Positions 16,451-64,000 of a stretch of DNA of 64,000 bases are shown here, one piece after another. This stretch comes from Cacajao melanocephalus (taxonomy: Eukaryota > Chordata > Mammalia > Primates > Pitheciidae). The stretch's first letter is position 1; the number at the start of each line of letters is the position of its first letter. The stretch is from positions 1 to 64,000 of the forward strand of contig CAUYLG010044418.1 of assembly GCA_963573385.1 (NCBI GenBank), written 5' to 3'. The notes beneath the pieces were generated by a model. It saw only the letters and a program-made list of their open reading frames with translations, had not been told where the DNA came from and made no database searches. Made by a program: the position numbers and the translations under genes.

Positions 16451-16637
16451 ATGTTATCTGTTGGCTTGGGATGTCCATTAACGTTTTCCATCTATACCCA
16501 ATCCTTTGGAAGACTGGAGTACTTAGTATTTCTAAACCTGTTTTGCTCTCTGTTGTTTACACCTCTTTGTTCATGCTCTCTCTTTAAATGCATTCTTTAT
16601 ATCAAACCATCTCAAATCATTTCAACCTGGGAGGGCT

Positions 16638-16781
16638 TTTTTTTTTTTTTTTTTTTTAAAGCTGAGACGGAGTCTCGTCATGTCTTGTCCAGGCTGGTCT
16701 CAAACTCCTTGGCTCAAGCAGTCCTCCTGCCTTGGCCTCCCAGTGTGTTGGAATTACAGGCATAAGCCATAGTGGCCAGCC
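16638..16781 (-). repeat. Alu left monomer
   Basis: A T-run then a single arm ending GTGGCCAGCC. Confidence 0.85.
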
Positions 16782-17341
16782 AGGGAGGGCATTTATGGTG
16801 TGCTTCATGAAATCCATGAATCCCATGAATTTATATGCAAACATTCCTATAAGTAGGTATTTTTCTGGAGAAAAGGGCTTTTGTCAATAGATTCTCAAAA
16901 GCCCGTAACTCCCCAAAGTTAAATTGATTTAGTAGGCTTTGAAGGCATGTAAATTAACTCATTTTATGTGTGTTCAGCAAAGTTTATGTCTCATTAAAAC
17001 TTAGTTCTAAATCTGCTGGATGATGAAATAGTTTTGAATGGATAATTATATTTAAAGCTCAAAGTTTCAGATTCAGGTAGAATGTTCTCATTCATTTTTT
17101 AGTTTCCTAGATGTAGTTCTGTGTGGAATCTGTTTTCCTCAAGAGTCAGTATCTCAGTATTTTTCACTTTGATATCTTTAGTTAAAGGAAATTTTTTCCT
17201 TCTACTCCCACATGATTATTCCTAAGCTAGTAGACAATACCATTTCTGTATGCTTTGATGTATTATTCCTTTTTTAAATATATTTGTCATTTTTTTCACT
17301 CTTTTTTTTTTTTTTTTTTTTTTTTTAGATTCCTGTAGGCA

Positions 17342-46216
<28,875 letters not shown>

Positions 46217-46856
46217 AAGTATCCTCAAGTCCCAGCAGCACCCCCCCTTTTTGTGGCCCCAGGGGACAGGCAGCCTCCCATGCATCAGCTGCTCCCACAC
46301 CTCATCCTGCTCCAAGCCAGGTGGAAGGGAGGGTGGCTTCTCCCATGGGGACCCAGAACTCCCTACTCTTGGACTCCTGGAGCTTCCGTGGCAGCAGTCA
46401 AGCCCAGTGCCCAGTTGGAGAAGACTCACACTCTGGCCTTGGAGATGGGAAGACCCTTCATATGAAAGAGCCCTCAGCAGGGCCATCTGTGTGCCCCACC
46501 CATCACCAACTGCTTCCCAAGGGTGGCATCCTGTTCCTCCTGCTGCCAGCTTCCTGCCCGGGCCTGCCTTGCAGCTGGCCCCTTCCCTGCCTGCTGTCAC
46601 CATCCACTATTTGACATTTCAGCTGGTGGCCAAGAGATTGGTGTCCGAGGCAGAAAGAGGAAGGAGACAGTGCCAAGAGGAGAAGGAAGGAGTCCCTTGG
46701 CTCTTTATTGTCCCCTTTACTTCCTGCTATCTTCTTCCCCTCTTCCTCCCTCTCTGCCCCCATGCCTGTACTTCTGGCAATATGACAGGCCTGAAGGTTG
46801 GGAGGGTCTGAGCAGCCCTGGTGGCTGCCCATGCTCAGGTCCTCAGCTACATGGGA

Positions 46857-46862
46857 AATAAA
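46857..46862 (+). terminator. ATG13: proximal poly(A) signal AATAAA of ATG13
   Basis: A canonical AATAAA 641 bases after the stop codon. A T/G-containing stretch follows near 46900. Use would give a short 3' UTR. Confidence 0.6.
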
Positions 46863-48300
46863 AATGGAACCCTGAATCTCTAGGATTCTGTCACTTGGAG
46901 TCATAGCAAAGGTTCTTTTCCTCTCGTCCCCCTGTTGCTGCTCCTTGGTTATAGAATACGGTAAATATTTATTACTTTCAGAGAAACCAGATATTTTATA
47001 AAGAAAATATGTTTGAGGTGAGTTGGTTTTCACTTGGAGAAGGTGGAGGGCTCTTCCTTGGGACGGAGTCCTCCTCTGGAGGTTCTTGAGAATCCGGGCT
47101 GCTGCTGCAAGGATCTGCTTTCCCACCAGACGGCGAGATCCAGGAAGAGGGCTGACCGGGGACAAAGTCAGCTCCCAACATGGCTGCACTGAAACTGACT
47201 ACAGGCTTTACCTTGCTGGTGAGAGACTTACATCTCCGACAGCTTCTGCAGCGTGACTGACTCCATTCTGGCAGCCCAGGAGGTCTAAATGTGATGGCCA
47301 CATGTAGTGCTTAGGGGACGTTGTGTGTGTCCCCTGACTGCTGGGGTACTTGTTCCTCGTCCTTGGGGCTGGACTGTGGAGCTTTTCCTCCTCCTACTTG
47401 GGTAGCTACCACCTCCCTCTAATCCCAGGTCTGTACACTGCCCTGGGGTTTACCAGCTGGATTGGCTCCTAGTTGAGAAACCAAAGCTGGGCGTATGATT
47501 GACTTAACCCTTCAGGTATTATTCCTTGAATAAGTCAAGTGCCTAGCCTCACCCACCTGCCATCTGTCCTCTCCCAGCCTCGCTGGAAGTCCTGGCTAAG
47601 GAGATCTAGGCCTACTCCATTCCTCCTGGCCCACCTGGGGCTCTCACTGGCAGCAGCTGTGCTTGAATGGAGCAGGTGGCTCTCAACTGCTTGTTAGTAA
47701 ACTGCACGTGACACTGTTCCCACCTACAAGGCTGACCTCTGAGGACTGGAGCAGGCTCTAGAGGAGACCTGAGCTCTGCCTGCTACTGCTGCCACAGAGA
47801 ACTTGTTCTCAGCGGCAGCAGCCGACTGGCCCTCCTGTCTTTGGGCCAGAGCATATGCGTGGCCTGCTGAACCCAGGCCCAGGTTTATCCCCAAGGCCCC
47901 AGCTGAGAAGGGGGAAGGCCCCTGGTAAGTTATTGATGCCCTCCTTCCAAGGCCTTGCATGGAAAGGCCTGCTAGCCATTGTCCCAGGCAGCTCTCTTTG
48001 GCCTCTGCAGGCGGCAGCAGCCTTTCACTAGAGCTCCGTCCGTGAGGAGGCCAGGGAGGCGCAGCCCTGACTGAGCTGAGCCTGGGAGAACCAAAGCAAC
48101 TGTTAAAGGCAGCCCTTGCCCCTCAGCCCTACCATAAAAGGTATGAGCCCTAGACTGACTCCTGCAGCACCCCCGGGACAGGCTGGGACCAGCTGTCTGT
48201 CTCCAGGTGGCAGAGTCCCTCCTCCTCCTCCTCCAACCTCTCCAGCCTACTTTGTTTGGAAATACTGAGCGACACTTCAAAATGTATTCAAGAGATTTCC

Positions 48301-48306
48301 AATAAA
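48301..48306 (+). terminator. ATG13: distal poly(A) signal AATAAA of ATG13
   Basis: AATAAA followed directly by a T-rich element and a likely cleavage site about 15-25 bases on. Sequence character changes after this point. Confidence 0.75.
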
Positions 48307-48328
48307 TTTTTTTCTGTACTTTACAGCC

Positions 48329-50062
48329 TCCTGTCCTGCAAGTTGTCTGAAGACCTCGTAACCTCTTCTTCCCCCCGCCCCAGTGCCGGTCTGGGAAAGG
48401 GGAGAGTGGTGTGTTGTGAAGCACGGAAAGACCTGTGTCCAGCAAGCCTGTTTATAGAGTGGGGTGTGGCCACTTAGGTGCTGTGCATCCTGGGGTTTCC
48501 TGGGTCAGGAAACTTCTTAGAATTTCACTTTCCCTGTTCCCCTGTCAGCAGCTTGTATTTGAATATTCAGTTGGATAATGCATTTAAAATACCCCCATAG
48601 TAAAATCTCCATAAAATGTAGGCCACTGTCATCCGTTCTTTATTGCTTCTTATGTAACAGAACTCATCTTGGAGGAATGGTTCAGAGGGAAAACAACAGT
48701 CCCTGGGGCAGGGAGTGCAGGGCTCCCCAAGCCATTGGGGGCGGAGGGGGGGGTGTGGAGGGCGTGAGCAACCAGAGAGAGAGGGAAGCAGCAGGAAGTT
48801 AAGGGCCCATGCAAGTTTGTTAGCTGCCTTGATTTGACCAGCGCTCCCGCCAGGGCCCTAAGGCAGTCCTTGAGGAGCCAGGAAGAGTAGAAGAGAGCCC
48901 TGTGGGGTTGTGTCCTGTCTGGCCCCTCAGGGCTGGGGCTGCTGGCCTCTCCACCTGGCCAGGGCCAGCCCTGCGTCCTAGTTGGTGCCCATAGTTGGAG
49001 GAGGGAGCTGAAGGTGGAGCCAACGTCCCAGAGGCAGAGATGGTTCTAGAGGCAAAAGACAAAAGCTGGATAGCTGCTGTCTGGGTTGCTGCCCCGCCCA
49101 CCTTCAGGCTGAAGCCAGGTCCAGGATTAAAAAGGGCTGGTTAGAAAATTTTAAATCCAGCCCATTCCTGGAGCCGGGAGCTCCTGCTTATTAGTAAACC
49201 AGATGACACTGACCATGTGGCCAACCAGGACAATTGCCCGATACTTGGGTCAGAAGTGATGAAAAGGCTGTTCCTGGTGTTCCCCTTCGACCAGGAACCC
49301 CCAATAACAACGTGCTCAGTTGCCCCATGCCCAGCAATGGTGTCCTACCTCTTTAAAGCATCTCCCTGCACTCCACCCCTGGAGGCCAGCATTGCTAAGG
49401 CCTTGGTAAATTGGCATTTGAGTCACTCAGCAGAGGCCCTGCCAGGAGCCCAACCCAAGTAAACAGTTTCTTCACTGCCGTTTCCCTGGGTCACTGCCTC
49501 TGTTTCAGTTGCCCAGCTCTAGCTGAGCAGATCGAGAGAGAGGGGACGCCCCCAGTGCCTGGTGGAAGGCCACCATCTTGCAGTGGGACTCACCTCCTGG
49601 GGCTCAGGCCTAATGTTTGTAACCAGCATCTTAACACTGCCTGATCCCGCAGTTCTGGCCCTGCTCCCCCAGCCCAGGCAAGCAAGGAGGAGAAAAACCA
49701 GGCCCAGCTGGGGCCACTTACAGCCTCCTGATTGCCATTAGCAAGCAAGCAGCAAACACCTGGAACTTGATCTCTGTGGGAAGTGAAATTCTGTCCTACC
49801 CTCCCACTGACAAACCTTTTAAAAAAATTTCGGTAGAATAACCATCTTAACCTTTAAAGCAAAGCAAAGCCTGCTCAAGAGAGGATAGGGGAACTGGATC
49901 TGTTACAGCCTCCGTGTGAGTAGGTGGCAGATGGAAATGGCCTGACCTCAGGCTGAGGGGTGGCATGGAGGGGAGGGCTCGGGCTGAGGGACCCTCTCCC
50001 AGCTGCTGCATCATTCATCCATGACCACTGCACACTTGTGATGTTAGATGCTGTCTACATTG
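48329..50062. other. intergenic spacer between the convergent 3' ends of ATG13 and ARHGAP1
   Basis: Moderately GC-rich unique sequence with a G-rich patch near 48735-48760 and no repeat, RNA gene or coding segment that I recognise. The open frames here do not resemble known proteins. Confidence 0.6.
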
Positions 50063-50364
50063 TTTTTTAATTTTTGAGGTAGGATCTCCCTTTGTCACCC
50101 AGGCTGGAGTGCATTGGTGCAATCACAGCTCACTGCAGCCTTGACCTCCAGGGCTCAAGCAATCCTCCCACTTCAGCCTCCTTAGTAACTGGGACCACAG
50201 GCGTGTGCCATCATGCTTGGCTAATATTTTTTAGGTTTTGTAGAGACAGGATCTTACTATGTGAGATCTATGTCCAGGCTGGTCTTAAACTCCTGGGCTC
50301 AAGTGATCCTCCTGTCTCTGCCTCCCAAAGCAGTGAGATTACAGGTGTGAGCCACGTGCCTGGG
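50063..50364 (-). repeat. AluJ-like
   Basis: Both arms between TTTTTTAATTTTTGAGG and GAGCCACGTGCCTGG; the only clear interspersed repeat between the two genes. Confidence 0.92.
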
Positions 50365-50851
50365 GTGTCTGCATGATTTCTGATCCTCAGAGGAACCGTC
50401 TTCTGATGAAGCAGCAGTCACAGGGTAAGCCCGTGATTATTGGTGAGACCTGGTACATGAGGGAATGAGGACTCCAGATCCCACACCATTGTCCACCATG
50501 GTCCACACTTTTCTTCCCCCTACTTGCCTTAGATAAATCTAAGTTCCCTACAAACTTCTGGTACCTTCCAACTGGGAAACAGGAGAGGCCCTGATCATAG
50601 GATGTAGTACATGGTGGCCAGCTGGAATACTGGGGGTACAAACAAGGGAAGGTTGCTGTGGACACCTCCATGTCTAGAAGCTGGTCAGGAAGCTGCCCTC
50701 ATCACCACTTGAGTGCACAAGATGAGGAAGCGACAGACGGACTGGGGAGGGGACCTCCTGAGGCCCCATCTGTTCCTCTTCTGCTGCTGCACCACACTTC
50801 CCATCTAGTTCCCAACTTCCACGCCCCACTCACTTCCCCAACATCCAGATG

Positions 50852-52379
50852 GGCAGTTTTGCATCTCCATTTTTATTGAAATACAAAAAGTGCAAATGGT
50901 GAAATACATGATTTGTGCCAAGGAAAGTCATTAAGTGTGAATGTGAACACTGGATTCACAGTACAAGCGCCCCTCCCCCGGGGTACAGACCAGTGGGGGC
51001 ACAAGAAAGACCAAATAGATCCGAAAGGCTCCCCAGTGAATGGGGCTGTGAGCGACACTTGATACAAACGAGGGCGGGCAGCAGAGCAGCCCAGGCCCAG
51101 GCTAGAGAGAGACCAAGGGACGGACAGAGAGCCTAGGCCCCCAGTGGCGGGGTTGGGGGTATTCACTGCTGATGGCCTTGGGAGAGCCCAGCGAAGTGAC
51201 ACCCAGGCCCAGCCTGGCTTGCAGATGGGGCTGGGATGGTCAGTGAGGATCCCCACAGTACAGGCTCTGGAATTGTCCTGCCTGGCCAATGTTGTGGGGG
51301 CAGGGTCACTGCAGGTACTTCCCTCTGCTCCCCAAGGACAAGGCTGTAGGAAGAGGGGTCCCCAGAGTTCATCAGGAAGGAGTGTAATTCTACGAGACAG
51401 CGGGAGAGATCAGCCATCATTGGGGTCGAATTGGAGTCGAAGTTCCTTGAAAGACAGCAGGGCCCTAGAGCCCCATTAATCCCCTGGGAAATTGCTAGAA
51501 CCCACCAATCTGGGCTGATCTATCAGCACAATCTCCCTCCTATGGGCACTCAGCCTCTACCCCAGCCCCTTTAAGAGTACCCCAGCTGGAGGAAGGAGCC
51601 ACACAGATCCTGAGGCACTGAGTCACCTCTGGCCGAGGCAGGGGCCAGTGTGACTCCACAACAGGCAGGTCCACAAGAACCTGAAGGCTGAGGATCTGCC
51701 TGTGTGGGAAAGGCCAGGCAGAGAGAGGCTGACCCTGCCAGTCACTGATCCCAGTGGAAGAGAAGGAGGCAGAAAGCAGACACAGTCTCCAGCCCTGTCA
51801 CTCCTCAGCAGGGGAAATACCCCAGGCTGAACTGCTGGGGGCAGTATAGGAGCAGGGGTGCTTGCACTCAGGCCTTCACGCAGTGGGACTTAGCAAAGCA
51901 GGGCAAAGCACAGCAGCCAGACAGGGAGGCGCCTCAGCGTGGGGCAGTGGCCACATCAAGGAGCTCAGCTGCCCATTCCCAGCAATCAATCAGGAGAGGA
52001 GGACCGGCCCCTGCTACCAGCCCAGCCGGCAGTGATTTGATTCATCCACAGTTGCCAGGGAAACAGAGGCAGGAAAAAGCAGGAAAGGGGTTACTAGGGC
52101 TCAGTCCTTCTTCAGCTAGAAGAGCCAAGCCCAGCTCTGGAAAGCCCAGCAAAAGCCAGGTGTCCAGAGAGGCAGTGAAAAGTGTAAGGCGAAGAAAAAT
52201 GTCTTCTGGCAACAGCGAGGCCACCAGGGCCGTGAGGTGGGCTGGACAGAGGTGGGGGAGAGCATGCCTGAGGGGCGGCTCCAGCATCTCTCTCCAGGGG
52301 GCTTCATGGCCCCTGATGGCAGGAGGAAGAGTCCAAACCCGGGCTATCAGAGAAAGGGCTGGTGGGGCAGGGGCCGGGT
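50852..52379 (-). other. ARHGAP1: ARHGAP1 3' UTR
   Basis: About 1.5 kb of unique sequence between the stop codon and the poly(A) signal, free of interspersed repeats. Cleavage is inferred near 50850-50860. Confidence 0.8.
50872..50877 (-). terminator. ARHGAP1: poly(A) signal AATAAA of ARHGAP1
   Basis: TTTATT on the + strand is AATAAA on the - strand, 1.5 kb past the stop codon, in an otherwise unique region. Confidence 0.75.
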
Positions 52380-60647
<8,268 letters not shown>

Positions 60648-60873
60648 CTAGGTGTGGAGAAAGATGGAGCATGGTGGGTTGAGGGGGAACCAAAAGAAGT
60701 GGGGTGAGGAACTTAAAGGGGCCAGGCCTGCGGATCTGAACCAGTTAGCACAGGGGCCAGGGTGCCCATGCAGGCACACCTCCAGGCAGCCTCCTGCACT
60801 CAAGCGTGTGCCACTGAAGAGGGGGACAGCTTGCTTTCAGGGCTACTGAGCTGGGGTATTAAAAAAAAAATCC

Positions 60874-61035
60874 CTTTTTTTTTTGTTTGAGATGGAGTCT
60901 TGTTCTTTCACTCAGTCTGGAGTGTAGTGGTGCCATCATGGTTCACTGTAGCTTTGATCTCCTGGGCTCAAGAGATCCTCCTGCTTCAGCCTCCCAAGTA
61001 GCCAGGACTATAGGTGAGCACCACCACACCCTTTT
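60874..61035 (-). repeat. Alu right arm
   Basis: T-run to GTGAGCACCACCACACC; no left arm. Confidence 0.85.
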
Positions 61036-61048
61036 TCAAAAGTCATGC

Positions 61049-61795
<747 letters not shown>

Positions 61796-61797
61796 GG

Positions 61798-62128
<331 letters not shown>

Positions 62129-62153
62129 TCATCTTAAAAGTCTACACTTTTCT

Positions 62154-62547
<394 letters not shown>

Positions 62548-62599
62548 TCATGTCTCATTTCTGACCACTGACAATTACTTTCTGATTTTATTATTAGAA

Positions 62600-62726
62600 T
62601 TTTTTTAAAGAGATGGGGGTCTCACTGTGTTGCCCAGGCTGTTCTTGAACTCCTGGCTTTAAGTGATCCTCCTACCTCAGCTTCCTAAGTAGCTGAGACT
62701 ATAGGTATACACCACTGCACCCAGCT
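62600..62726 (-). repeat. Alu monomer
   Basis: GGGGGTCTCACTGTGTTGCC to CCACTGCACCCAGC in about 125 bases. Confidence 0.8.
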
Positions 62727-62778
62727 TATTACTAGAATTATGGACCTAACTGGCTCTGATTGACTTCTGTAGGTTTCT

Positions 62779-63099
<321 letters not shown>

Positions 63100-63488
63100 T
63101 AGGTTTCTAAGCATTCTGTCCTTTCTCTTTAAGATATTCTAAAGAACATGCAGTTCAGAGGAGTCTGTTATGCTATGGCTGTGGGAATATGCTCATTTGG
63201 GTGTAATCACTCAGGGATGTTTGTCCAAAAAGTCACAGTTTGATGGCCTGACCATCTGGTTCTGTTCTAAAGTTGGGAAGCTCCAGAGATGTACACTATT
63301 GTGCCCTAATATAATATGCTTTTCCAGGGTCAGCATGGATGAAGGACTCCAAGCAAAGCTCGATGGGGGCGGGGCCTGGTCCCTAGGGAACTTCCCTTCA
63401 CCTCTACCCTCCTGCCTCTCCCTAGACACCAGATAACTTGTGTAATTCCTGCCATCTAAGAGCTGAATAAAAAGACCCCTTATTCAAC

Positions 63489-63792
63489 TTTTTTTTTTTT
63501 TTTTTTTTTTTAAGATGGAGTATCACTCTGTCGCCCAGGCTAGAGTACAATGGTGCGATTTCAGCTCACTGCAACCTCCACCTCTTGGGTTCAAGTGATT
63601 TTCCTGCCTCAGACTCCTAAGTAACTGGGACTACGGGTGTAAGCTACCATGTCCAGCTAATTTTTGTATTTTTAATAGAGACAGGGTTTCACTGTTGGCT
63701 AGGCTAGTCTCCAACTCCTGACCTCAGGTGATCTGCCCACCTTGGCCTACCAAAGTGCTGGGATTACAAGCATGAGCCATAACGCCCAGCCA
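63489..63792 (-). repeat. Alu with target-site duplication
   Basis: CTTATTCAAC at 63479-63488 and 63793-63802 flanks it. Confidence 0.95.
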
Positions 63793-64000
63793 CTTATTCA
63801 ACCTTGAATGCAGGGGAAGTTGCCCTTCCTCCACCTCCCAGGACTACAGACAGCCCCAGGCCTTGCTGAGCGTCTCCTGCTATTTCATAAGCCATGATTT
63901 CATGATCCTCCCCCAGGAGTCAGTGTTTTTCCAAAGTACTGACCCTTTTCTCTAGGGCTGAGGCAAGCCTCAGTGGAGCAGCTCAAGGAGGCTTCTGGAA

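Larger units (their letters stand above)
46217..48328 (+). other. ATG13: ATG13 3' UTR
   Basis: About 2.1 kb of unique sequence without Alus, following the stop codon and ending near the second AATAAA. Open frames on both strands here (for example + frame 46167-46811) have no recognisable protein content and lie inside the UTR. The exact cleavage site is inferred. Confidence 0.8.

Noticed and set aside
46503..47189. Open frame of 228 codons antisense to the ATG13 3' UTR
   Set aside because: No domain, no splice or promoter support; GC-rich UTR produces chance frames.
48720..48770. G-rich patch between the genes considered as a promoter or CpG island
   Set aside because: It is short, CpG-poor and lies between two 3' ends; no start-site motifs.

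Overview
The window is nuclear genomic DNA from a primate. Small coding exons with GT-AG borders sit in introns packed with roughly 75 Alu units or fragments in both orientations, plus old LINE1 (L1), LINE2 (L2), MIR, hAT-type and LTR-like pieces. Two genes are recognised with high confidence from their reconstructed proteins: ATG13 on the + strand (first coding exon at 17342, stop at 46216) and ARHGAP1 on the - strand (stop at 52380, exons running up to 60647 and then off the right edge). The order ATG13 > < ARHGAP1, tail to tail, is the arrangement I know from human chromosome 11p11.2. Compared with the human proteins as I remember them, I count about 7 differences in ATG13 and 7 in the visible part of ARHGAP1, so a simian primate other than human is the better guess. 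That rests on memory and not on an alignment.

Layout. 1-17328: intron or 5' non-coding part of ATG13, almost entirely repeats, with no exon I can support. 17329-46216: fifteen constitutive coding exons of ATG13 (joined reading frame 517 codons) and one in-frame 33-codon cassette exon (37425-37523) that gives a 550-residue form. The exon at 38279-38389 (37 codons, phase 0-0) can also be skipped without breaking frame. 46217 to about 48325: ATG13 3' UTR with two AATAAA signals. About 48326-50850: a short intergenic spacer between the convergent 3' ends. About 50850-60647: ARHGAP1 3' UTR and ten coding exons encoding residues 78-439 (end of the SEC14-like domain, proline-rich linker, complete RhoGAP domain with its arginine finger). 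60648-64000: ARHGAP1 intron; the exons for residues 1-77 lie outside the window.

Function. ATG13 is the HORMA-domain regulatory subunit of the ULK1-FIP200-ATG101 complex that starts autophagy. ARHGAP1 (p50RhoGAP, Cdc42GAP) is a GTPase-activating protein for CDC42 and other Rho GTPases. They are neighbours but work in different pathways. Nothing in the window looks like a new gene system. The points worth a second look are in the repeat architecture (three-armed Alus, Alus inserted in Alus, fused inverted Alus, LTR-like insertions, a long A/T palindrome) and in the ATG13 alternative exons and alternative 3' ends.
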